Positions 1 through 8,582 of a stretch of 24,102 nucleotides of DNA are shown piece by piece. Made by a program: the position numbers and the translations under genes. The notes under the pieces are model-generated. The model did not search any database. It saw only the letters and a list, made by a program, of their open reading frames with translations, and had not been told where the DNA came from. Source of the stretch: Stramenopiles sp. TOSAG23-2. Taxonomy: Eukaryota; Sar. Numbering within the stretch: the stretch's first letter is position 1; every line of letters begins with the position of its first letter. The stretch covers positions 1-24,102 of the forward strand of contig LT649470.1 in NCBI GenBank assembly GCA_900128395.1, in the 5' to 3' direction.

Positions 1-43
1 CACATACACACACGAGACACACATGAGACACATACGTAATATT
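1..43. other. CA-rich flank downstream of the CobW gene
   Basis: The first bases are a CA/GA-rich stretch just past the TAA stop of the minus-strand CobW-family gene. It is too short to interpret and probably belongs to the 3' flank of that gene. Confidence 0.4.
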
Positions 44-3031
44 TTACGGATGATTGTGTCCATGATCGTGTGTACATGTTGTTGAATTGCAATCGTCATC
101 TTTATTGATTGGCCAATCTGCATTTTCTTCAGCAAATGGATCCTTTAAACAGCACCATGCATCTTTGCTACCATCTTTAAACTCTTCATCAGTTAATACA
201 CATTTATTTAGAGTAGCTTCAATTTTTGGTATATCCATTTTTTGACCAATGAAAACCAACTCCTGTTGGCGATCACCGAACTTTTCATCCCAAAGAGGAG
301 CAATTGCTTCCTTCAAACCTTCAGGCCAGTCCTCTTCAGAGATCTTTGCCCACCATACTGGACCTGGAATGAGCGATGTTGTCTGTCCTGCAAGCGCAAA
401 AACAGCTTGAATATCGTATTGCGTCGCCAACCATGCAAAACCTTTCGCTCGCAACAACGTATCAAATGGTGCTTCTTTTCTACACATCATATCAAATGCC
501 TTTTGTAACCTTTCAGGATGCATTGGTCTTCTTGATCGAAATGTAAAGGAATGAATTCCATATTCAATTGTTTCTGGAACATGTTCTCCAATGCGGGCTT
601 CTTTCAGCCATTCGTCGTGTTTCTCTGCTTCTATCATAGAAAATCGCTTGGTACCTAGAATTTTAGTTGGGTCTACCACACCATGTGTTGATTCAATTAT
701 TTCAGCATCTGGATTAAATTTCCGCAATAACATTTTCACTGTACCCTTTTCTTTTTCATCAATAAGATCGCATTTATTTAATATAATTATATTCGCAAAT
801 TCCACTTGATCACATAATAAATGTGCAATCGTTCGTTGATCCTCCGGATCAGCATGCCACCCTCTGTTTCTCAATGATTCCAACGTTTGGAGCTCACGCA
901 TGAATGAAGCCCCATCTACTACAGTTACTAATGTATCCAGAGCAGCAACATCTGATAATGCAACTCCAGTATCATCTTTGAAAGTAAATGTTTCTGCAAC
1001 TGGCAATGGTTCAGAAATGCCACTACTTTCAATGATTAAATAATCAAAACGCTGTTCCGCAGCAAGTGTAGCAACTTCATTTAGCAAATCTTCTCTAAGC
1101 GTGCAACATATGCAACCGTTAGATAATTCAATCATACGTTCTTCTGTTTGCTTTAAAGAGCCTCCATTTTGCAACAGTGCAGCATCGACATTTACAGCAC
1201 CCATATCATTCACAATTAATGCAACGCGTAATCCTTGTCGATTTTGCAATACATGTGTCAACAAAGTAGTTTTACCAGCGCCAAGAAAACCAGAAAGTAC
1301 TGTTACAGGTAACATTTTATGTTCTTCTAACTTTCCATTCTTTGGTTGATTTCGTATTTTCCGTACTAATGCTAACATATCTTTTTTATTTATTTTTGTA
1401 GTGGTGGTGGTTGTGGTGGTGGTGGTGGTGCTAGTAGTTGTTGCCGAAATTGATAACGATGTATCATTCATGCCATCCTTGCCATTTTCAATAAATTCCA
1501 TTGGCATTGCTTCATCAAGTGTACCAGCACTCTCTTGACCAAATACACCGCCCCATTTAATTGGTAGGGCATTTGCAATTGCAGCGCCTTTTAAAGCATA
1601 TGCCATTGTTTGCAAGGCTATGATGGTACCTTGGTCATTTCCCAAAGCAGTGATTGCACGAGGAAGAGTATACCAATCATATATATCATCTTCATCTTCC
1701 ATATCTGCCTCTTCAAGTGGTCCATCAGGTGGAGGGTGAACAGCATAAAGTGCATACAATGTTACAATGATTGGCTTTCCAGATGGCAAATATATATTTA
1801 CTGGTACAATATTTGTCATTGGTATAACTTCCGTTTTACCGTCAATCTCGCAAAATTGGCTAACGCTACGAATGGCACAATCAAATGCTGACTCATTATC
1901 ATTGCAAGCTACAGATGGTATACGCAGTCCTTTCCATTTTTTTTTCAGTGATCTACAGAGAACACAACGATTTCCACGAAGAATCAAACCACCTATTTCT
2001 CGTGCACAGTCATCAATATTAATTTTCATTGCACTGTCATTATCACTAGTTGCTCCTCCTTTTTCCTCTTCTTCCTTTTCTAGCATTTGCAACTTTGATG
2101 TTACATCAATACTTATTTGTTTTCCCATTTTTGTATTCGGATCCAATATAATTTGTACTTCTGAGAAAAATATCATTTGTCCTAACTCATCGTATTTTTC
2201 CATATCATACTCTGGTACTACTATAATATCAGTTTTCTTCATGTCAGCATCTTTATTCTTCATTTCAACATCTTTTTTTTTATTATTTGCAACATTATCT
2301 TGCGGTATATCAATTTGAAAAATTGTTGGAATCAATAATTTATTATTTTCGATATTAAAATGACATGTCGAATTTCCAATTGGGCAATAATGTCGTAAAA
2401 TAGAATCACGTCGATTTTGTTCTTTACCATTTGAATATACTACGTCTAAACGAACATCTTTTAATTTTGATGCATATTGGTTGTTTAATTGATTACTAAT
2501 AAACTTTGAGGATAATTTTGGATGCAACATAATCAATCGTTTGATATTTTCTGAAGCAAATGCCCGAGATGCAACTGGGCTCAAAAGCTTTATTGCGAAT
2601 TGGCAACATACGCCACGTGCAACAATAGTAGCATTTCGAAGATGGAGTCGCTCTAAAAAGCGAACTATAGGTTTTTCCATCCGTTTTCCAAATTGTTGTA
2701 AAAGTGCTTCTTCGTTGGCAATGTCACGATCTAACTCATCTTTTTCGCGCAAGATTAATAAATCTGCAATGTCAATAACAAGAATAGTTGAAAATTCTTC
2801 AACTTTATCACTTTTTGTAAATAATATTTCTTGTGTCACACCCATTAAATTTTTCATAGGGTTACTACTTTTATCGGTTGCATGGCTTTGATGTTCCAAA
2901 ATGACCATGGCATCATATAAATAATCATTTTCTGGTGGTTTGTACGGGGAATATCCTTTGGTAGCAGCCCATGCCCGTACACATTGCCAATCTTGTTTTT
3001 CCTCTGATGATATCCGTGCTTTTCTTGACAT
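44..3031 (-). CDS. CobW/COG0523-family GTPase metallochaperone with N-terminal degenerate Nudix domain
   Basis: 995 residues, much longer than the 300-450 usual for COG0523 GTPases. The C-terminal half is a clear CobW domain. It has Walker A GFLGAGKTT at 581-589, the metal-binding CxCC signature CICC at 640-643, an ESSG segment at 668-671, the guanine-specificity motif NKCD at 752-755 and a CobW C-terminal domain at about 826-942. It ends in a His-rich tail (HDHGHNHP) preceded by two Cys, a typical metal-binding end. Family members bind Zn or other metals and use GTP hydrolysis to load client proteins; the client here is unknown. Residues about 337-480 resemble a Nudix fold, but the catalytic Glu residues of the Nudix box are not conserved. 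Residues about 80-215 weakly suggest an alpha/beta-hydrolase-like fold. A Thr run (531-545) links the two halves. The start is the first ATG, followed by MSRKAR. The CobW call is firm; the N-terminal assignments are inference. Confidence 0.92.
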   Translation of the reverse strand: MSRKARISSEEKQDWQCVRAWAATKGYSPYKPPENDYLYDAMVILEHQSHATDKSSNPMKNLMGVTQEILFTKSDKVEEFSTILVIDIADLLILREKDELDRDIANEEALLQQFGKRMEKPIVRFLERLHLRNATIVARGVCCQFAIKLLSPVASRAFASENIKRLIMLHPKLSSKFISNQLNNQYASKLKDVRLDVVYSNGKEQNRRDSILRHYCPIGNSTCHFNIENNKLLIPTIFQIDIPQDNVANNKKKDVEMKNKDADMKKTDIIVVPEYDMEKYDELGQMIFFSEVQIILDPNTKMGKQISIDVTSKLQMLEKEEEEKGGATSDNDSAMKINIDDCAREIGGLILRGNRCVLCRSLKKKWKGLRIPSVACNDNESAFDCAIRSVSQFCEIDGKTEVIPMTNIVPVNIYLPSGKPIIVTLYALYAVHPPPDGPLEEADMEDEDDIYDWYTLPRAITALGNDQGTIIALQTMAYALKGAAIANALPIKWGGVFGQESAGTLDEAMPMEFIENGKDGMNDTSLSISATTTSTTTTTTTTTTTKINKKDMLALVRKIRNQPKNGKLEEHKMLPVTVLSGFLGAGKTTLLTHVLQNRQGLRVALIVNDMGAVNVDAALLQNGGSLKQTEERMIELSNGCICCTLREDLLNEVATLAAEQRFDYLIIESSGISEPLPVAETFTFKDDTGVALSDVAALDTLVTVVDGASFMRELQTLESLRNRGWHADPEDQRTIAHLLCDQVEFANIIILNKCDLIDEKEKGTVKMLLRKFNPDAEIIESTHGVVDPTKILGTKRFSMIEAEKHDEWLKEARIGEHVPETIEYGIHSFTFRSRRPMHPERLQKAFDMMCRKEAPFDTLLRAKGFAWLATQYDIQAVFALAGQTTSLIPGPVWWAKISEEDWPEGLKEAIAPLWDEKFGDRQQELVFIGQKMDIPKIEATLNKCVLTDEEFKDGSKDAWCCLKDPFAEENADWPINKDDDCNSTTCTHDHGHNHP

Positions 3032-3477
3032 ATTGTTTTTGCTGTTGTCTTTTACTGCTGTAGTTGTAAATTATATATATGCAAGAATTGTATCTATTTA
3101 CTAATATGATATAGTATACATATATATTTGTAAGAATTAATATTAATACTAGTACTATATATGTACATATACCATTTACTCATACATCGAACTGTATTTG
3201 TACGTGGTATATTATAAACAAATAAATTGTGCATGATGATATAATATTTAGTAGTGTATCAAAGTAGAAGAGACGCGTAAATACAACAGTACCGACCGTC
3301 TAATATTAATAGTCAGTAATAGTGCCAGTTGCCAGTCGTTAATAATCCAAAAAAATATTGGATTTTCGCTATCAATTTAAGTACAAAAAAATTCTATAAA
3401 AAAGTGTAGTCTAAAAAATACACCTCCTGATCTCCTGATGATAAAATACCTACCCAGGTAATGAAGAAGAAATAAAT
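3032..3477. other. AT-rich intergenic, upstream of the CobW gene
   Basis: This is the 5' flank of the minus-strand CobW gene. It is AT-rich with several TATATA-type stretches (about 3070-3180) and no plausible coding frame. I see no RNA gene or clear regulatory motif. It should contain the promoter of the CobW gene, but nothing pinpoints it. Confidence 0.5.
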
Positions 3478-3773
3478 TACAAATAGTTTGCGATCAACAT
3501 GGCCCACTTGGAAAAACACGACGCCCACTCCCCCCCCCCCCCCCCCCACCAAAAATACCTTGAAAACGTGAAAAAAAGTGAAAAAACAACAAAATCTGCA
3601 ATTTTCTTAGTAATCTATTATATGTACATATTGCAGATTTTCATAAAAATTGCAGATTTTGTTGTTTTTTTCACTTTTTTCACGTTTTCAAGGTATTTTT
3701 GGCGGGGGGGGGGGAGAGGGGAGAGAGCGTCGTGTTTTTCCAAGTGGGCCATGTTGATCGCAAACTATTTGTA
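3478..3773. repeat. Large inverted repeat (128-bp arms, 40-bp loop) with homopolymer C/G core
   Basis: Positions 3478-3605 and 3646-3773 are near-perfect reverse complements. Outer ends read TACAAATAGTTTGCG and CGCAAACTATTTGTA. Inner ends read AAAATCTGCAATTTT and AAAATTGCAGATTTT. The main divergence is in the homopolymer core: the left arm has a run of about 17 C, while the right arm has 11 G followed by AGAGGGGAGAGAG. The 40-bp loop repeats part of the inner arm (TTGCAGATTTT at 3631 and 3650). The structure resembles a foldback or MITE-like element, but I see no target-site duplication or transposase. Translatable frames here read through the repeat and are not genes. Confidence 0.85.
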
Positions 3774-3990
3774 GTACAGTTGCATTATAGTACTGTATTC
3801 TATTAATACATACTTTTCTATTATTTGTTGTTTTTTTCACTTTTTTCACGTTTTCAAGGTATTTTTGGCGGGGGGGGGGGAGAGGGGAGAGAGCGTCGTG
3901 TTTTTCCAAGTGGGCCATGTTGATCGCAAACTATTTGTAGTACAGTTGCATTATAGTACTGTATTCTATTAATACATACTTTTCTATTAT
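3658..3990. repeat. 166-bp tandem duplication of the right arm of the inverted repeat
   Basis: Two head-to-tail copies (3658-3823 and 3824-3989) are essentially identical, including the 11-G run. Each contains the right arm of the inverted repeat plus about 50 bp of flank ending in TACTTTTCTATTAT. The region therefore holds three copies of the arm sequence, one inverted and two direct. Near-identity suggests a recent duplication. Confidence 0.9.
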
Positions 3991-4976
3991 ATATTTCAGA
4001 AAAGGATCACATGCTCAATAAATATCCAGTTTGGTTGTTTGTAAATGTGTTCATGGTGATGGAGTTGTGAAAAGAACCTCAAAATAGTGGGGTTCCAATA
4101 AGTATAGATTTAGTATACCATAAATATATATTTGATAGGCCGATCTTGACAGATCTTTTGATAATACATAAACTTTTTGTTGCAAGTGCTGTATCTATGC
4201 TAATTATTATTATAGACACAGCACTAATTCAAAAAAACTTCATAGGGACCATTTTCACGACAATATCAATTAACAAAAAATCTCCATACTTAAGTTTTAA
4301 GTACTCTAACAAAAATATGTAAATTAGACTACGAAATTTATACTACATTTCTATAACACCTCAAACACAAATATTTTTGCCAATTTTATTTTCATTTTTA
4401 AAAGTTCCGCCAAATAGGGTACAAAAATTGAGAAATTTAATGAGATATATAAAATTTGCATTATGTCTTCAAACATCATTTTCAACATTTTGAAGTCATA
4501 TAAACTACCACATCCATTCTTTATATATATAACTTATATCTCTAAACTCCAACCAAAATAAATATTACATTTACATGAAACGCTAGACCCAAAGTGAATT
4601 TTCACTAAAAAATGTACATTTTTGGACACTTTTATTAAGGTTTTACAGGCCTATTCTATAGTAAGGGTACTTTGACATGCAATTGAAACGTCGTTAGTAA
4701 AGTATGTTCCTGACACTCAGTTGTCATCAACTTACTCTTAGGTTTGGCTCGATACATGTATAAATGAGAATCGAACCTACTTTTGTAATAATATTTTGAT
4801 TGATGTGAGATATATTGTATCAACTATACCCCATTTTGCAATGTATTTGAACATGCTTGAAAAAGGCCTAGAATTCCAGATCGATTTTCATTCACAACAA
4901 TTTTAACAGGAGCTAGAAATCTTCATTTTGAACATGCAACATAAAAAATTTTTATAAAATCTCGTAGTTTCTATTT
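3991..4976. other. Non-coding AT-rich stretch
   Basis: About 1 kb with no convincing open frame, RNA gene or internal repeat. It contains one TTGATAGG motif (4132-4139). A GGTTCGATTC-like string on the minus strand near 4770-4785 does not fold as a tRNA T-arm. Confidence 0.5.
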
Positions 4977-5222
4977 CATAGGTGATATATTTAACTTTTC
5001 TCCGAGAGTTTACATGTATAATTATGTTTTTAAACAAAAGTGCTGCAATTTTTTTTTAAATCACACGTTAGCATGGAGTTAGTATTAGAGCACTTTTCCA
5101 TAGGTGATATATTTAACTTTTCTCCGAGAGTTTACATGTATAATTATGTTTTTAAACAAAAGTGCTGCAATTTTTTTTTAAATCACACGTTAGCATGGAG
5201 TTAGTATTAGAGCACTTTTCCA
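4977..5222. repeat. 122-bp tandem duplication
   Basis: Two head-to-tail copies (4977-5098 and 5099-5220) start CATAGGTGATATATTT and are almost identical. Each holds a 9-bp inverted repeat, AAAAGTGCT and AGCACTTTT, at 5036-5044/5089-5097 in copy 1 and 5158-5166/5211-5219 in copy 2. There is no coding content. Confidence 0.9.
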
Positions 5223-5350
5223 TGTAAATGGTGAAAATCATGAAAGGTTGAAAACTTTCATTAAAATAATTAATATTAGACTTTGAAACGTTGTATATCC
5301 GTTATTTATTACGTATACAATCTCTGTAGGTTGTGGTCTGGGGAGCTTAG

Positions 5351-5602
5351 AAGTAGAACCATGCTTACTAAAAATATCGTGCATTTTGATCATTTACGTT
5401 AGGGTTAGAGATGCTAGCACTACTCAGCATTGCGGGGTCATACCCGTACATAACGGGACCTCTCACTCTATTTTTCAAGTAGAACCATGCTTACTAAAAA
5501 TATCGTGCATTTTGATCATTTACGTTAGGGTTAGAGATGCTAGCACTGCTCAGCATTACGGGGTCATACCCGTACATGACGGGACCTCTCACTCTATTTT
5601 TC
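5351..5602. repeat. 126-bp tandem duplication with telomere-like and hairpin motifs
   Basis: Two head-to-tail copies (5351-5476 and 5477-5602) start AAGTAGAACCATGC and differ at a few positions. Each carries TTAGGGTTAGAG and a compact set of short inverted motifs around CCCGTACATAACGGG (copy 1) or CCCGTACATGACGGG (copy 2). The open frame that spans the region only reflects the duplication. Confidence 0.9.
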
Positions 5603-5868
5603 AGCACCAACATACACTCATACGAATGCCATTTCTACACTTTCCTATTATATACAAAGCTGAAACCAATACCTAAAAGTCGTATACTGATCACCTAAAC
5701 AATCCCCGACCGTTCCCCTGTCCATACATCACATATAAGTCGAGCTTGACATCGATATGTAATTTTCAAGATCGGGTTAGTTTAGGGTTAGAGACCAAAA
5801 AATCACCAAAATATTGAAAAATTATCACAAATATCATCAAAATACAATATGTCGATTTTTTCTATCTA
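5603..5868. other. Non-coding spacer between duplications
   Basis: AT-rich, without a gene. It contains a further TTTAGGGTTAGAG near 5776-5788, sharing the TAGGGTTAGAG core with the adjacent 126-bp repeat. Confidence 0.45.
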
Positions 5869-6130
5869 AATCTTCTACGAATGAATTCGTTTTAAGACAC
5901 ATCTCTTAACATACCCCTAAAGGAAAGAAGTACATGAATATTTTGATCTAATTATGTTTTAAATGAAACTGACAAGGTAAAGAAATTTTTTCAAAATGAA
6001 AATCTTCTACAAATTAATTCATTATAAGACACATCTCTCAACACTTGTCTAAAGGAAAGAAGTACATGAATATTTTGATCTAATTATGTTTTAAATGAAA
6101 CTGACAAGGTAACGAAATTTTTTCAAAATG
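5869..6130. repeat. 132-bp tandem duplication, moderately diverged
   Basis: Copy 1 (5869-6000) and copy 2 (6001-about 6130) share long identical blocks, such as AAGGAAAGAAGTACATGAAT and AAATGAAACTGACAAGG, with clear substitutions in their first 50 bp. A 6-bp palindrome in copy 1 (ACGAAT/ATTCGT) is lost in copy 2. The divergence shows this is an old genomic duplication rather than an assembly artefact. Confidence 0.85.
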
Positions 6131-6149
6131 ATGTATTTTTTTGAAATTA

Positions 6150-6777
6150 GTATGGACATAGGCTGGACTAAAAATGCAAAGTTTGAAAATTACAAAAGGT
6201 AGTTTTTTACATATACAGATACATAACTTTAGCAAAATAAGTATCCACGATCAATTTTGATATACTTGGTAATGAACATACAAGGTATATCAATATTATT
6301 GTATCAATTTCATATTTAAATAACCGTTAAAAGTTGAAAAAAACGCGTAACCCTATAGCTGTAACACTACTTGATAGGTGCTTTTCGCATGTAGTGTCAG
6401 CTCTGTCTTACACAATGTAGTACAAAAATACTATACTGAATTATTGATAGGTTTCAATATTCCAAAAACGATATTTACAATTTATGTAAAAAAGTGAATT
6501 TCCATCTAAAATATGATATTTTGTATGATTTCATGTTAAAAGTTGAAAAAAACGCGTAACCCTATAGCTGTAACACTACTTGATAGGTGCTTTTCGCATG
6601 TAGTGTCAGCTCTGTCTTACACAATGTAGTACAAAAATACTATACTGAATTATTGATAGGTTTCAATATTCCAAAAACGATATTTACAATTTATGTAAAA
6701 AATGACATTTCCATCTAAAATATGATATTTTGTATGATTTCATATTAATGGTATTTATATCCAGCCTATGTCCATAC
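6150..6777. mobile_element. Candidate TIR-bounded non-autonomous element (628 bp) with TA flanks
   Basis: GTATGGACATAGGCTGGA (6150-6167) recurs as its exact reverse complement at 6760-6777. TA dinucleotides sit immediately outside both ends (6148-6149 and 6778-6779). The inverted match extends outward through AAATTA and a T7/A7 run with one mismatch, giving about 32 bp. TA target sites and short TIRs are the hallmark of Tc1/mariner-type MITEs. The interior has no transposase frame and consists largely of two copies of a 209-bp repeat. It could instead be a chance or repeat-derived inverted match, so confidence is moderate. Confidence 0.5.
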
Positions 6778-6990
6778 TAATTTGAAAAAAACGCGTAACC
6801 CTATAGCTGTAACACTACTTGATAGGTGCTTTTCACTTGTAGTGTCGGCTCTGTCTAACACAATTTAGTACAAAAATAGTGATTGTTTTTTTGATAGGTT
6901 TCAATATTCCAAAAACGATATTTACAATTTATGTAAAAAATGACATTTCCATCCTAAAATATGATATTTTGTATAATTTTAAATTAATGG
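6330..6990. repeat. 209-bp repeat: two tandem copies plus a third diverged copy
   Basis: Copy 1 (about 6330-6538) and copy 2 (about 6539-6747) are nearly identical. A third, more diverged copy (about 6782-6990) follows after a roughly 30-bp insertion containing the right TIR. The shared core begins TTGAAAAAAACGCGTAACCC. Each copy contains a 12-bp hairpin (AGCTG-TA-ACACTAC paired with GTAGTGT-CAGCT or CGGCT) at 6357-6402, 6566-6611 and 6805-6850. No protein is encoded. Confidence 0.9.
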
Positions 6991-7112
6991 TATTTATATC
7001 TAATTTTAAGAAGATGATGAAATTGTTAAAATGTCGATGTAATTTTTACATGTTTTTTGTGTTTTTAAAAATGGATATTTTTTTAATTTAATGATTTCTA
7101 TGAATTTTATAC

Positions 7113-7403
7113 TTTGTTTTCGTCATTTCTGTAAATTAATAATTTATTTAAGTACAAATTTTAATGTAAAAATTCGATACCAGAAATTCTGCTATCCCTA
7201 ATTTCTGAAAACAAGAAATGTCAAAATTATTTTGCCAATTGATAGGAAAAATAGTATTTTGTTTTCGTCATTTCTGTAAATTAATAATTTATTTAAGTAC
7301 AAATTTTAATGTATAAATTTGATGCCTGAAATTCTGCTATCCCTAATTTCTGAAAACGTGAAATGTCAAAATTATTTTGCCAATTGATAGGAAAAATAGT
7401 ATA
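7113..7403. repeat. 145-bp tandem duplication
   Basis: Copies at 7113-7257 and 7258-7402 both begin TTTGTTTTCGTCATTTCTG and end with CAATTGATAGGAAAAATAGTAT. They differ at several sites. Copy 1 holds an 8-bp inverted repeat (CAGAAATT/AATTTCTG) that is broken by one change in copy 2. Confidence 0.88.
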
Positions 7404-7760
7404 CTAATGGAGCCTAAGTTTAAAAAGGTATTTTCAATGTTTTTCCTTTGTTTTCTTGTAATGAAATGAAAAATCCAACATCAAAACAATGAATTATAAG
7501 AATTTAGGTTGAAAATGATGATTTTAATGAAATTTGAGGGAAAATATGCGAGTTGTAATGGTATGTAGTGCTATGAGGAAAAAGGAAAAGAAAACTGAAG
7601 TAGAAACTATAAAAAAAAAAAAAGGAGGTGTTGTTGTCATCTTTGAGCAACATATATTACTTACTAATCTCACGAGTAATATAAATATATATGTAGAGGG
7701 ATGAAAATGAAATATTAGAAAACAACTGTTAATACGATACAAACAAATAAGCTACAATAA
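7404..7760. other. 5' flank of the secreted Pro-rich protein gene
   Basis: AT-rich with a 13-A run (about 7611-7623) and TATA-like stretches around 7676-7694. No gene is seen. It presumably holds the promoter for the plus-strand gene that follows. Confidence 0.45.
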
Positions 7761-8375
7761 ATGATGGCAAGAATAACAAGTATGAAATATATTACGTTTT
7801 TGTTTTTGTGCACGCTAGTTTTATTTAGCAAGTATGTCGTAATGGGATTAAAGCACGATGCAAAAAGTATTAGTAAAAATAGCAATGTTGTCAGTATCAA
7901 TAGTAATAATAAAAATAATAATAACAATAAAAATAAACGGACTCCTTGGATGGAACATGCTCAAGCTTATCCTGAATTGAAGCCAAGTGATGCAATTTTG
8001 CCGGGGGATGTTGCGGCTGCAGGGGATCCTGAACAGAAATATGATAATCCACTAAAGCCACCACCGTGGATGATGTTAAAAGGAATGGAACCTCCAGGAT
8101 TGCCAGAAACTCCTCCTCCACCACCACCAGAGCAACCTGCTCCATTAGCTACACCTGATTTTAGTTCGTGGGGAGGTGCTGGTTGGAATGGATATATGCC
8201 AAAAACATTAAATAACGGAGGTAGTCTTAACCCGAGTGTGCATTTGCTAGCACAAGGTCCCCAACAGCGTTATCGCATTGGCGTAACACCAACCAGTACA
8301 TTAAACTCTTATTATGGTTCTTTAATAGAAATGAGTAATAGAAGGAAGAAAAATAGGTTATTACGTGGCAATTAA
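7761..8375 (+). CDS. Small secreted proline-rich protein, unknown family
   Basis: 204 residues; I do not recognise a family. The N-terminus is a hydrophobic signal peptide or anchor (KYITFLFLCTLVLF, about residues 9-22), so the protein probably enters the secretory pathway. Then come an Asn/Lys low-complexity stretch (about 39-59), a motif-like segment starting RTPWMEHAQAYPELKPSD (60-77) and a Pro-rich segment (about 98-130, with a run of six Pro). A Gly/Asn-rich part and a basic C-terminus (RRKKNRLLRG) follow. The first ATG is at 7761; the in-frame ATG at 7782 gives a more typical signal peptide and may be the real start. It stands in a divergent arrangement to the CobW gene across the repeat block and converges on the coiled-coil gene. 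Patterned amino-acid content and the signal peptide support real coding, but expression is unproven. Confidence 0.68.
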   Translation: MMARITSMKYITFLFLCTLVLFSKYVVMGLKHDAKSISKNSNVVSINSNNKNNNNNKNKRTPWMEHAQAYPELKPSDAILPGDVAAAGDPEQKYDNPLKPPPWMMLKGMEPPGLPETPPPPPPEQPAPLATPDFSSWGGAGWNGYMPKTLNNGGSLNPSVHLLAQGPQQRYRIGVTPTSTLNSYYGSLIEMSNRRKKNRLLRGN

Positions 8376-8527
8376 ATTATTATTATTTTATCATCAACGT
8401 AAGAAGAAAATATAAGCTATTGTGTCGTCGATACTTTTTTGTTTTGCTTTAAATTTTTGTAAAAATTTTTTATACATTTTATAACGTTAAAATATTAATT
8501 ATAACAAATACAAGCTTAATTATTTCA

Positions 8528-8552
8528 TGTGCGTGTGTATAATACACGCACA
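8528..8552. terminator. Palindrome between convergent genes (9-bp arms)
   Basis: TGTGCGTGT (8528-8536) and ACACGCACA (8544-8552) form a perfect 9-bp hairpin with a 7-nt loop. It sits in the 207-bp gap between two genes transcribed toward each other. A 3'-end processing or transcription-boundary role is inference only. Confidence 0.35.
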
Positions 8553-8582
8553 AATAGCTTTTAACCCCACTTCTCTGTGTAT

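Noticed and set aside
3499-3918. Open frames on both strands beginning MAHLEKHDA
   Set aside because: They arise from the inverted repeat and its duplication, run through poly-C/G tracts as poly-Pro, and mirror each other on opposite strands. No gene is supported.
4740-4790. tRNA-like B-box (GGTTCGATTC) on the minus strand
   Set aside because: The flanks do not form a T-arm stem, and no acceptor or anticodon arms can be found nearby.
5386-5676. 96-codon plus-strand frame
   Set aside because: It simply translates the two 126-bp repeat copies; the repeated peptide is a by-product of a duplication whose length is a multiple of three.
6879-7091. 70-codon frame rich in Ile/Phe/Lys
   Set aside because: It runs from the third 209-bp repeat into AT-rich DNA, with composition as expected from untranslated sequence.
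3500-7403. CRISPR array
   Set aside because: The repeats are two- or three-copy tandem duplications of 122-209 bp without short repeat-spacer structure, and the genome is eukaryotic.
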